Positions 9,366 through 17,813 of a DNA stretch of 64,000 nt are shown here, one piece after another. Location: assembly GCA_045546175.1 (NCBI GenBank), contig JAZQCI010000094.1:1-64000 (forward strand), given 5' to 3'. A program made the translations under genes and the position numbers. Source of the DNA: CAG-791 sp045546175. Lineage in GTDB: Bacteria > Bacillota > Clostridia > Lachnospirales > Lachnospiraceae. How positions within the stretch are numbered: position 1 is the stretch's first letter; each line of letters begins with the position of its first letter. The notes below the pieces were generated by a model, which saw only the letters and a list, made by a program, of their open reading frames with translations, did not search any database and was not told where the DNA came from.

Positions 9366-10393
9366 AATTCGACTCCCTTCTGCCAGCCGCTCACGACATC
9401 GCCGATCACATAGGCGTCTTCACCCGCTGCCTTTAAGGCACAAACGGCCTTTTCAGCGTCCGCGCTGTCTACTGCGAGCACCATTCCGATTCCCATATTG
9501 AATGTGTTGTACATGATCTTCTCGTCGATCTCACCCTTTTTCTGCATCAGAGTGAAGATCGGAAGGACCGGGTAGCTGTCTTTTTGCACTCTCGCCACGA
9601 TTCCATCGGGGAGCATTCTGGGAATATCCTCATAGAAGCCGCCTCCTGTGATGTGGCTGCAGCCCTTGACCGTGATCCCCGCGTCCTTTACCGCGCGAAG
9701 CGCTTTCACATAGATCTTTGTGGGAGTAAGAAGAGCCTCTCCGAGAGTCATTCCCAATTCGGGATAGAATCTCTTGAGATTGGTCTCATTGACATCAAAC
9801 ACTTTTCTGACCAGCGAGAAGCCGTTGCTGTGAACGCCGGAAGAAGTGATGCCGACAAGCTTGTCGCCGGACTTTATGTTCTCTCCCGTGATCAGGTCCT
9901 TCTCGTCCGCCACGCCGACCGCGAAACCTGCCAGGTCATATTCGTCTACCGGGTAGAAGCCGGGCATCTCGGCCGTCTCACCGCCGATCAGCGCCGCGCC
10001 CGACTGAATGCAGCCCTCGCAGACGCCGCTCACGATGCTCGCGATCTTCTCGGGCTCATTCTTTCCGCAGGCGATATAGTCCAGGAAATAGAGGGGTTCG
10101 CCGCCCGCGCAGGCGACATCGTTGACGCACATGGCGACGCAGTCGATGCCTACCGTATCGTGTTTATCCATCAGAAATGCGATCTTGAGCTTTGTGCCGA
10201 CTCCGTCTGTTCCTGAAAGGAGAATCGGTTTCTCCATCCCCTTGATCTTCTCGAGGGAGAAGGCGCCCGAAAAGCCGCCGAGCCCGCCGAGCACTTCGGG
10301 GCGCATAGTGCGCCCTACGTGTTCCTTCATTAATTCCACACTGCGGTAGCCTGCCTCGATGTCGACGCCGGAACTCTTATAATCCAATCCCAT
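9359..10393 (-). CDS. purM: Phosphoribosylformylglycinamidine cyclo-ligase
   Basis: PurM closes the imidazole ring to give aminoimidazole ribonucleotide. Family signatures include LLSGTDGVGTKLKIA, GIDCVAMCVNDVACAGGEPL and the GGETAEMPGFY segment. The length is 344 aa, with a ribosome site AAGGAGAAATAACAG before ATG. It lies second in the purine operon, 60 bp after purE. Confidence 0.97.
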   Translation of the reverse strand: MGLDYKSSGVDIEAGYRSVELMKEHVGRTMRPEVLGGLGGFSGAFSLEKIKGMEKPILLSGTDGVGTKLKIAFLMDKHDTVGIDCVAMCVNDVACAGGEPLYFLDYIACGKNEPEKIASIVSGVCEGCIQSGAALIGGETAEMPGFYPVDEYDLAGFAVGVADEKDLITGENIKSGDKLVGITSSGVHSNGFSLVRKVFDVNETNLKRFYPELGMTLGEALLTPTKIYVKALRAVKDAGITVKGCSHITGGGFYEDIPRMLPDGIVARVQKDSYPVLPIFTLMQKKGEIDEKIMYNTFNMGIGMVLAVDSADAEKAVCALKAAGEDAYVIGDVVSGWQKGVELC

Positions 10394-10453
10394 CTGTTAT
10401 TTCTCCTTATAAAATGATTGTGTTTCGCGGCTTTCGGCCGCGTTCATGACTTC

Positions 10454-10963
10454 TCAGTCTTTTTTGTAATTTTTATAACCCTTCTCCTGAAGGCGGACGT
10501 CTTTAGCCTCTACTTCAGAAGCCATATTCGCGCTGTACTCTTTGAGGCGCGCGAGCAGGTCCGGATCGGAGACTGCCAGGATCTTGGCCGCCAGTATTCC
10601 GGCGTTCTTCGCGCCGCCGATCGCCACAGTCGCCACCGGGATTCCCGAGGGCATCTGCACGATGGAATAGAGGGAATCTCTGCCTCCCAGCGAAGTGGTG
10701 TGCATGGGGATACCGATCACGGGCATGGGGAAAAGAGCCGCACACATGCCGGGCAGGTGGGCTGCCATACCGGCTCCTGCTATAATGACCTTGATTCCGC
10801 GCTCTTCAGCTCCCTTTGCCCATTGAAAGAACAGATCCGGCTCTCTGTGCGCGGATATAATATGCATCTCATAACTTATGCCAAACTCGTCCAGGACCTC
10901 GGCCGCCTTGCTCATTACGGACAGATCCGAATCACTTCCCATTACTATTCCTACTTGTGCCAT
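10454..10963 (-). CDS. purE: N5-carboxyaminoimidazole ribonucleotide mutase
   Basis: PurE rearranges N5-CAIR to CAIR. The protein begins MAQVGIVMGSDSDL, includes ISAHREPD and GAGMAAHLPGM, and has 169 aa as expected for class I PurE. An upstream in-frame extension exists, but AAGGAGGAATT directly before the ATG at 10963 settles the start. It is the first gene of the purine operon. A possible promoter is TTGCAC, 17 bases, TAAACT on the minus strand near 11035-11065. I recognise no purine riboswitch or PurR box. Confidence 0.95.
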   Translation of the reverse strand: MAQVGIVMGSDSDLSVMSKAAEVLDEFGISYEMHIISAHREPDLFFQWAKGAEERGIKVIIAGAGMAAHLPGMCAALFPMPVIGIPMHTTSLGGRDSLYSIVQMPSGIPVATVAIGGAKNAGILAAKILAVSDPDLLARLKEYSANMASEVEAKDVRLQEKGYKNYKKD

Positions 10964-11007
10964 AATTCCTCCTTGATCGATATGCCCCTCTGTCAGGACA
11001 TGAAAAC

Positions 11008-11029
11008 AGATGCCTGTCATCAGGCATTC
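11008..11029. terminator. Hairpin between the M29-type peptidase gene and purE
   Basis: ATGCCTG and CAGGCAT form a perfect 7-bp stem around a TCAT loop. On the minus strand it is followed by TCTGTTTTC. It lies about 60 bp past the aminopeptidase stop and may be its terminator, or a leader hairpin of the purine operon. Confidence 0.4.
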
Positions 11030-11088
11030 TTTCATGCTTTAGTTTAACGAAAACGGTTCCCATGTGCAACATGTAAAAAGGCTGCCGA

Positions 11089-13164
11089 TCATACTTTTGC
11101 GCTGATGCCGTCGAGAGGTCCGTTCAGGATCTGCGTGCCTTCCAGCACAAATCTTCCGTCCCGCAGGATCTCGATCCTCTCTCCGTCTGCTCTGACGGCC
11201 GTAAGTTCTCCCAGTTCCTCATAGGGAATCGTGATGTCCGTGTGACAGCCGAAATAGGCCTTGCCGGGGTCGGTTTTCCTGAGGATGGAGACGGAATTAT
11301 CCTTGGCAATGATCTCTTTTCCGTCCGGATTGAAGACGCGGTTTTCTTCGTCCCATGAGTAGCAGGTATCTCCGACTGCGAAATGCGGTCCCGTCTTCTC
11401 CGCGATCAAGATCGGGAGACGGTCGCCAATTCCATATTTTGCCGCAGCCGCGTAAGCGGTCGTATTGGTCCCTATGGCGCACTCGCCCATGGGAAGGCGC
11501 TCCTGATTGTGCAGGATATTGTTCCTGATATAGGCCTTGTTTTCCTCTTCGCTGTCGAAATTGCGGCAGCTGTAGCCGGCAACTCGCCCCTCCTCGAAGC
11601 GGATCTCCAGATCCCTGAAGAAAAGGCCGTTTAAATAGACGCCGCTGACGTGAAGAAGGCCGTTTGTTCCCTCAAGGACAGGCGTCGTGAACACCTCTCC
11701 GACCGGAATGTTGACGTCTGCCGTGCAGTTCTCGAAGTTGGCCTGTAAAGAAGGATCTTCGGGCTCGAGGAGCTTTACGGTGAGCTGTGTCCGGTTTCCG
11801 CCGCGGCCGCGGACTTCCACGCGGTATGCCGTCCCCAGGACATCGATCATCTTCGCCTGCACCTCTTCATAGAGCGCGTTGTCGAGTGTGTTGATCCGGA
11901 TCACGGCGTCGAAGATCTCGCGGTACTCGTCTTCACTGTCCGCGATCGAAGGCAGCGGGAAATCGATGATCGTAAAACTCCTGTCCTTGGCAACTACGGC
12001 CTCACTGTACAGATCTGCCGCTTTGATCGAATACTCCGCGCTGAGCTTCTGCTGCGCCTCATTGAGGCGGGGCGCCGCCGCGGTGTACACAGGGGCAAAA
12101 GGTCTGCTCCCGAACGTCTCGATCACTGCGGGACCTGCGTAGACAACAGTCTCTTCCCGGATCCTTCGGTAGGCGTTTGTAAGGCCTTCAAGCTTTCTGG
12201 CCCGCAGCGCCTCGTCAAGAAAGAGCGCTTCGTCCTCGCGGTGGTCAAAATAGTACTGCGGGTTCGGGTTGGCGCCGCTGTATCCCATCTCTCCCTGGCG
12301 GAAGGCGTGGAACAGGGTCGGCACTTCGGCGGACAGTATGGGCCTTAGGCCGAAGGACGCAAATCCCTTCACGCAGGCCATGTAGATCCTCTCAAAGCCC
12401 AGATGGAAGATCACCGCCACGTTCTTCTTGGAGGCAAGATTCTTGCCGCCGTTCACAAAGCCCCTTCTGTATCCTTCCGTGATCGTCCCGGCGATCAAGG
12501 CAATCGTCTCTTCCGGTAGCTCATCGATGTGCTGCGCGCTCATGACCTCGTCGCGTGTGACATACTCGCCTGTGAGATACAGATCTCTGAGGTCGCCTTT
12601 CTGCCTCTTGGCGCGCTCGATGATCCTCGGACTTCCTTCCACAAGTTTGTCCCTCAGATACCAGTACATCTCATCTTCCGCGTAATCGGCCAGGTACTGG
12701 TACAGGATGCCTCGGATATGATCACAGGCAGGAATCGTCCCGCTCTCGCGAAAAGCGGTCGCAAAGGTCGAGTACACTTCGAGGAAGAGTTCCATGCGGA
12801 TCAGCACGCGCTCCCTCATGAGCCTGTAGACGAAGGGAATCACGCATCGCATTTCATAGCGCAGCGCGGCAAGGATCGGTCCCATCTCACTTCCGAGCTT
12901 TTCTGCCGCATAAGCCGGATTAGCCCAGCTTGTTTCATATCTGCCCGGCAGGATCTCTTCGTAGAGCCTTTTATTCCTCTTCTCAAGGACAGAGATGTCC
13001 GCCGTACCCGGCACGTCAGACTGCAAAAAAGCCTCTTCCTCCGCGATCAGGAGAAACCACTTCGCTCCCTCTTCGAAATAGGGGATGAAGGACGGCTCAA
13101 CTATATTTTCGCCGGCTATGCCGCGCAGGCGCTCCACGGCCAGTTCGTATCTGAGATCGATCAT
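11089..13164 (-). CDS. M29-type aminopeptidase with long N-terminal extension
   Basis: The last 350 residues or so look like a family M29 metallo-aminopeptidase. Expected metal-ligand regions are present in order: VGEVFTTPVLEGTNG, LPMGECAIGTN, KTGPHFAVGDTC and FGCHTDITIPYEE. Standard M29 enzymes have about 410 residues. Here about 300 extra residues come first, including an Arg/Glu-rich helical part, with no signal peptide or membrane helix. I chose the ATG at 13164 (691 aa); a TTG six codons earlier is possible but less well placed. The enzyme is likely cytoplasmic and cleaves N-terminal residues from peptides. It stands alone after the pyrE terminator. Confidence 0.85.
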   Translation of the reverse strand: MIDLRYELAVERLRGIAGENIVEPSFIPYFEEGAKWFLLIAEEEAFLQSDVPGTADISVLEKRNKRLYEEILPGRYETSWANPAYAAEKLGSEMGPILAALRYEMRCVIPFVYRLMRERVLIRMELFLEVYSTFATAFRESGTIPACDHIRGILYQYLADYAEDEMYWYLRDKLVEGSPRIIERAKRQKGDLRDLYLTGEYVTRDEVMSAQHIDELPEETIALIAGTITEGYRRGFVNGGKNLASKKNVAVIFHLGFERIYMACVKGFASFGLRPILSAEVPTLFHAFRQGEMGYSGANPNPQYYFDHREDEALFLDEALRARKLEGLTNAYRRIREETVVYAGPAVIETFGSRPFAPVYTAAAPRLNEAQQKLSAEYSIKAADLYSEAVVAKDRSFTIIDFPLPSIADSEDEYREIFDAVIRINTLDNALYEEVQAKMIDVLGTAYRVEVRGRGGNRTQLTVKLLEPEDPSLQANFENCTADVNIPVGEVFTTPVLEGTNGLLHVSGVYLNGLFFRDLEIRFEEGRVAGYSCRNFDSEEENKAYIRNNILHNQERLPMGECAIGTNTTAYAAAAKYGIGDRLPILIAEKTGPHFAVGDTCYSWDEENRVFNPDGKEIIAKDNSVSILRKTDPGKAYFGCHTDITIPYEELGELTAVRADGERIEILRDGRFVLEGTQILNGPLDGISAKV

Positions 13165-13209
13165 AGTACTGTCACTTTCCAAAATTAAAGATGTTCTGTA
13201 TCTCGGGAA

Positions 13210-13251
13210 TCAAAAAAGCAGGCTCTGCCGCCCACGTGGGACAGCGGAGCC
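13210..13251 (-). terminator. Terminator of pyrF-pyrE
   Basis: An imperfect hairpin (outer GGCTC/GAGCC, inner CCCAC/GTGGG) at 13221-13251 is followed on the minus strand by TGC and six T residues. It lies about 30 bp beyond the pyrE stop. Confidence 0.7.
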
Positions 13252-13280
13252 GCCGATTTTCAAGGCTCGCAAAGCGAGCG

Positions 13281-13964
13281 TTATGCCTTTTTAACTCCGT
13301 ACTCGGCATAATACTTGTCGAGTTCTTTCTTGATCTTCTTATCGATCAGCACCTTGCCGTCGATGGGTCTGTTATACAGATATTCCATTACCTCGTCCAT
13401 AGTGACGATCGCGCTGGCGGGAAATCCGTAATCTTCCCTGATCTCCTCGAGTGCGCTCACCGTTCCCTTGGGACCGACTTCCCTTCTGTCGAGAGAAACG
13501 ATAAGACCGACGATATCGACGTCCGCCTGCGCACGGATGATCGGAACGGTCTCCGCGATGGAAGCGCCGGAAGTTGTCACGTCCTCGATGATCATGACCC
13601 TATCCTCGTCGCGGAGGCGGGTCCCGAGAAGCGCGCCCTTGTCGCCGTGATCCTTGATTTCCTTACGGTTCGCGCAGTATTTGATGTCGCGCCCGTAGAG
13701 CTTGCTGATCGCCATGACGGTCGCCACAGCCAGCGGGATTCCTTTGTAGGAAGGTCCGAACAGGACGTCAAAATCAAGACCGTATTTGTCGTTGATCGCC
13801 CTGGCGTAGTACTCGCCGAGCTTGATCAGCTGTGAGCCGGTCTTGTAGGCGCCGGCGTTCATGAAGAAAGGAGATTTTCTTCCGCTCTTAAGTGTGAACT
13901 CTCCGAATTTGAGGACCTGCGAATCCACCATAAAGTTAATAAAATTCTTCTTGTACTCTTCCAT
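13281..13964 (-). CDS. pyrE: Orotate phosphoribosyltransferase
   Basis: PyrE joins orotate to PRPP. The PRPP-binding motif is visible as DRVMIIEDVTTSGASI, and substrate-loop residues appear in GPSYKGIPLA. The length of 227 aa fits the family. It follows pyrF by 31 bp and ends at a clear terminator, so the pair forms a two-gene UMP-synthesis operon. Confidence 0.96.
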   Translation of the reverse strand: MEEYKKNFINFMVDSQVLKFGEFTLKSGRKSPFFMNAGAYKTGSQLIKLGEYYARAINDKYGLDFDVLFGPSYKGIPLAVATVMAISKLYGRDIKYCANRKEIKDHGDKGALLGTRLRDEDRVMIIEDVTTSGASIAETVPIIRAQADVDIVGLIVSLDRREVGPKGTVSALEEIREDYGFPASAIVTMDEVMEYLYNRPIDGKVLIDKKIKKELDKYYAEYGVKKA

Positions 13965-13995
13965 AACTGGTTTCCCCCCTATCTGCTATAGACCG

Positions 13996-14949
13996 TCAGC
14001 GGCCGATATTCCAATTTGTTCTGGCGCCGTGGATCGCCCCCCGCAGGTCCGCGATCATATCGATCGCGGCAGCTCTCGCCGCGTCGGCAAATCCCTCTTC
14101 TCCGTATTTGCTGTACACGTCCTTCTTGTAGGCGGCAATGATGCCTCTGGAAGAATTGACGATCGCGCCCAGTCCGTCGGAATCGAAGAAACCGCTCAGG
14201 TCCGCCGCCGTAGCTCCCTGCGCGCCGTATCCGGGTGCCAGGATGAAGGTGTGCGGCATCAGTTTTCGCAGGATCGCGGCCTGTTCGGGATAAGTGGCAC
14301 CGACGACGGCACCTACGTTGCTGTAGGCCCCTTCCATGCACTCGGCACCCCATTCCCTGACCTTGGTTCCTACCAGCTCGTAAACAGCCCGCCCGTCACC
14401 GGTCAGCACATCCTGGAATTCCCCGCTGGAAGGATTGGAGGTCTTGACCAGGACGAAGATTCCCTTGTCAAACTCCTTGCAGACCTTTACAAAAGGCACT
14501 ACGCCGTCTGATCCGAGATAAGGATTGACAGTCGCGAAGTCGACGTCAAAAGCGTGTCCCGCAAGATGGCCTCTCGCATATGCCTCGGAGGTGGAACCGA
14601 TATCCCCTCTCTTGACATCGCCGATGACGATCAGCCCCTTCGACTTGCAGTATTCCACGGTTCTGCGATACGCGATCATTCCGGGAATTCCGAACTGCTC
14701 ATACATGGCTACCTGCGGTTTTACTGCCGGCACAATATCACACACCGCGTCCGTGATCGCCTTGTTGAACTGCCATACGGCCTCCGCCGCGACTGCGTCT
14801 TCCTTCTCGCAGTAAGAAGGTATATCCCCGCCGGCTGTCTCTTTGGCCTTCTCTAAGATGAACTTAGGGATGAAGGACAGGTTGGGATCGAGTCCGACAA
14901 CGACAGGTGCGTCCTTGCGGACAATGCCCTCTATAAGTCTCTGAATCAT
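13996..14949 (-). CDS. pyrF: Orotidine-5'-phosphate decarboxylase (type 2)
   Basis: PyrF makes UMP from OMP. The catalytic DVKRGDIGSTSEAYA signature and VVGLDPNLSFIP at the N-terminus mark the longer type 2 form (317 aa), the form common in clostridia and actinobacteria. The start has AAAGGTGATTATTAA upstream. A plausible promoter is TTGTCT, 16 bases, TATTAT on the minus strand about 30-60 bp further upstream. Confidence 0.96.
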   Translation of the reverse strand: MIQRLIEGIVRKDAPVVVGLDPNLSFIPKFILEKAKETAGGDIPSYCEKEDAVAAEAVWQFNKAITDAVCDIVPAVKPQVAMYEQFGIPGMIAYRRTVEYCKSKGLIVIGDVKRGDIGSTSEAYARGHLAGHAFDVDFATVNPYLGSDGVVPFVKVCKEFDKGIFVLVKTSNPSSGEFQDVLTGDGRAVYELVGTKVREWGAECMEGAYSNVGAVVGATYPEQAAILRKLMPHTFILAPGYGAQGATAADLSGFFDSDGLGAIVNSSRGIIAAYKKDVYSKYGEEGFADAARAAAIDMIADLRGAIHGARTNWNIGR

Positions 14950-15062
14950 TTAATAATCACCTTTCTGTATTGCATAATATAATCCCGCAACTTGCAGACA
15001 AAGTATAGCATAACGGTGCACGGCGTGCATCATTTCTTATCTTATTTTCTCATCTCATTTGA

Positions 15063-16115
15063 TCATCTTGTTTTCAAAAACTTCATTTCCCTCTTGGCTT
15101 CCTCGTCTCCGGAGTACTGCTTGAGATACTCTGTGAGAAGATCGCGGGCCTTTTCAAAATCGCCGGCGTATTCGTAGGCGACGATCCGGTTGTAAAGTGT
15201 GTTCTGTATGTCCGAGGTCCCCTTGGCCGCCGTGACAGCCCTTTCATAGACTTCGGCTGCTTCGCTGTACTTATTCTGCTTCATGAGGATTGAACCCAGA
15301 AGGCCCAGCAGAACCGGCGAAGAATCAGCCTTGGAGCCGAAGCTGTCGATCCCTTCCTTGGCCGCCTGTGTCTCGCCGAGCGCTATGTGGCACCTGCACA
15401 CGATCAGAGCCGCCGCCTCATCGCTCCCGGAAAACTGGGCGAGGAGGTCCAGCGCTCCTTTATAATCCTCGAGAAAATACAGGATCTTTCCCTTCAGGAC
15501 CGGGTCCATGCCCTCGACATTTCCGGCACCGGCCAGATATCCTTCCCCGACGTTCTTGGCGCCGTACTGCGACATGATCTGCGCGATCTCGAGGATGAGT
15601 TCATAATTGCCCCTGTCCATGTTGATCGCTTTGTCAAAATCCGCCTTTGCACCTTCCAGGTCTGCCGCGGCCGCTTTTGCCGTTCCCCTTGCGACGTACA
15701 GATATTTGTCTTCGTCGTTCTTGCCGATCAGGGCGTTGTAGATCAGGATCGCCTGCTGCGGCTTCCCGCTTTTTATGTAACAGCTCGCCAGATATTTCCT
15801 GATATCGTCTTCCATCCCGTCATGATAGAGCTTGCGCTCGATAAAGGTGGCAGAGTCCAGTGCCTTGTTAAAAGCATCCTCCGCGCTGGCATATTCCATC
15901 TTTCCCATAAGGGCGATGCCGAGGCCGCGGTAGCAGGCCTGAAGCTGCGAGCCCTCCTCGATCGCCGCGCCGTAATAGGCCGCCGCGTTCTCATAATCTC
16001 CTTCGTCGAGTGCCTGCCGGGCTTTTTCCATAGTCTCGGTATTCTTGGGGCTGCAGCAGCTCAGGACAGATATGGCCAGACATATTGTAAGTAAAAGAAC
16101 GATTTTCTTTTTCAA
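15063..16115 (-). CDS. TPR-repeat lipoprotein
   Basis: This protein has an N-terminal lipoprotein signal with lipobox LSCC near residue 20, followed by at least six tetratricopeptide-like helix pairs (for example ARQALDEGDYENAAAYYGAA and LLTEYLKQYSGDEEA). It starts with TTG, five bases after a GGAGGG site, and has 350 aa. TPR lipoproteins are protein-binding scaffolds on the outer face of the membrane. The partner is not known. A small unknown gene lies 18 bp upstream and is probably co-transcribed. Confidence 0.85.
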   Translation of the reverse strand: MKKKIVLLLTICLAISVLSCCSPKNTETMEKARQALDEGDYENAAAYYGAAIEEGSQLQACYRGLGIALMGKMEYASAEDAFNKALDSATFIERKLYHDGMEDDIRKYLASCYIKSGKPQQAILIYNALIGKNDEDKYLYVARGTAKAAAADLEGAKADFDKAINMDRGNYELILEIAQIMSQYGAKNVGEGYLAGAGNVEGMDPVLKGKILYFLEDYKGALDLLAQFSGSDEAAALIVCRCHIALGETQAAKEGIDSFGSKADSSPVLLGLLGSILMKQNKYSEAAEVYERAVTAAKGTSDIQNTLYNRIVAYEYAGDFEKARDLLTEYLKQYSGDEEAKREMKFLKTR

Positions 16116-16133
16116 ATCAACCCTCCCGCTCGG

Positions 16134-16364
16134 TCATTCATCGAAGACGACTTTTACATAAAAGCCGCGCTCGTTTTCCTCGATGGCTTCCACTGTTCCT
16201 TCCCTGGAAAGAAGGCGCTGGTTAAAAGGATAATTGCCGCTCATGGCAAGAGAAGGATGGATCGTGTAATAGTAGTTGCTGGGCAGTACGCCTTCCACGA
16301 TCGTCACCCGGTCTCCGGCCTTCAGAAGGCCTTCCCTCTCCATCTTGAATTCCATCTCTCTCAT
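16134..16364 (-). CDS. Small conserved-looking protein of unknown function
   Basis: This 76-residue protein contains LKAGDRVTIVEG and EGTVEAIEENERGFYVKVVFDE, which together look like a small all-beta barrel of the KOW or Sm type, plus a Tyr- and Pro-rich middle. It has no signal peptide and no cysteines. The site before the ATG is modest (AAGGTAAA). It lies between the SGNH-hydrolase gene and the TPR lipoprotein in the same orientation. I do not recognise the family. Confidence 0.6.
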   Translation of the reverse strand: MREMEFKMEREGLLKAGDRVTIVEGVLPSNYYYTIHPSLAMSGNYPFNQRLLSREGTVEAIEENERGFYVKVVFDE

Positions 16365-16460
16365 TTTACCTTGTCCTCTTATTTATGAGAAGTCTTTTCT
16401 CCTGCTTCAGCGCTCCCCGCGCAGGCCGCTCTCCGGCGACTTAATCGCTCATTATGCGGA

Positions 16461-17762
16461 TCACTCTCCGACGACTGCGGCGTTCTCAAGAAGCGACCTG
16501 TCCCATCTCTCGTAGGCGGAAGCCTTGAGATGGATGCCGTCTCCGGACAGATCCTCGATAAGGTCTCCGTTCGCGTCGCAGACATACGGGTTCATGTCGA
16601 TATAAAAGATATCCCTGCCGTTGGCCAGTGTACTGATGGCGTAGTTTCTCTGGCATATGACAGTGTTGTTCCTGCAGCTGTCGGAACTGCTCTTCTCCTC
16701 GGATACATGCATGATGCCCTGGATATAGATCAGGGCGTCCGGCTGCCGCTCGCGGATCAGCTCGAGGAGCTCCCTGTATTTCTCATAGAACATATATGTA
16801 TTGCCGATGCCCAGTTCATTGACGCCCAGGGCCACATATATTTTGCCGTACTGTTCGTAGTCCAGGGCGTCCTCCACCGTGTAATCCCATCCTTCGCCGT
16901 CGTGGTCGGTAAACCACAGTTGTTTGTCCTGAACATTGTAGACGTTGATGGATTCCTTGGCCAGGAAGGCGGCGTTTTCTTTAAAGCTTCCGTATTCGCA
17001 CAGTCCGACCGTTCTGGAGTCGCCGATGAAAAGAGCGTCGGCGAAGTAAGTCGGATCCACTTCCTGAAGCCGGAAATAGATGCCGTTTTTGGCAAAGATC
17101 CCCTCCGTGTCCGTATTGTACTCCGTGTCGTCCGGCGACAGGAAAGCCACATTGACCACATCGTAATCCTCGGCCTGCATGACCGGATTACAGACGCCTT
17201 CCGGGATCGTGTTCGAATCGCCGGTGATCGCGCCTTCCGGGATGGTCTTTACTTCTTTTACTTCGGAGTCCTCCGACTCCGTATACTGTATGGTGCTTCC
17301 GGCTGATGACGCCGCGGAAGACGCCGCACCGGAGGCTGTTCCTGCCGTGCTGCCTGCCGCCGCGCCGGACGCTGCTGTTGCCCCTGTGCCGGAGGCGGTT
17401 GCTGCCCCTGTGCCGAAGGCGGCGCCTGACGCCGTACCGGTTCCTGCGGTCGACGCAGTGCCGGCGGTCACGGCCTCATCGGAAACGGCTTCCGACGCGA
17501 TCACGGCCGCGCTTTCTTCCGTAGAAGCTTCCTGCGAAGCGTCTTCTTTCTCCCCGCGCTCAAACAGGTTCCCCCAGGGATAGATGCCCTCATGGATGCC
17601 CTCCATGACCAGCGTCAGTCCCGGCTGGGTGAGCGGCGTAAACGCCAGGTCTTTGTAGAGTCCGTTTCTGCCCGTCCATCCCAGGATGGTCAGCGGAAGC
17701 CCTGTGAGCGTCAAAATACACAGAAGCGTATATTTTTTCCATAACAAGTGCAGAAATCTCAA
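16461..17762 (-). CDS. Membrane-anchored SGNH/GDSL hydrolase
   Basis: The protein starts with TTG after GGAGGAAATTC. A membrane helix covers about residues 10-30. Residues 85-170 are a low-complexity linker of Ala, Gly, Ser and Thr. The SGNH domain follows: block I FIGDSRTVGL, block III-like ALGVNELGIG, and block V with DGIHLKASAY (catalytic Asp and His). It lies 51 bp after an MBOAT O-acyltransferase gene. Such pairs O-acetylate cell-surface polysaccharides, the MBOAT protein moving the acyl group across the membrane and the SGNH protein placing it on the glycan. The target polymer is not known. Confidence 0.85.
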   Translation of the reverse strand: MRFLHLLWKKYTLLCILTLTGLPLTILGWTGRNGLYKDLAFTPLTQPGLTLVMEGIHEGIYPWGNLFERGEKEDASQEASTEESAAVIASEAVSDEAVTAGTASTAGTGTASGAAFGTGAATASGTGATAASGAAAGSTAGTASGAASSAASSAGSTIQYTESEDSEVKEVKTIPEGAITGDSNTIPEGVCNPVMQAEDYDVVNVAFLSPDDTEYNTDTEGIFAKNGIYFRLQEVDPTYFADALFIGDSRTVGLCEYGSFKENAAFLAKESINVYNVQDKQLWFTDHDGEGWDYTVEDALDYEQYGKIYVALGVNELGIGNTYMFYEKYRELLELIRERQPDALIYIQGIMHVSEEKSSSDSCRNNTVICQRNYAISTLANGRDIFYIDMNPYVCDANGDLIEDLSGDGIHLKASAYERWDRSLLENAAVVGE

Positions 17763-17813
17763 AGAATTTCCTCCAAATTTACCGGCTCATCAAGTGGCCT
17801 TTCGCCCGCCGGA

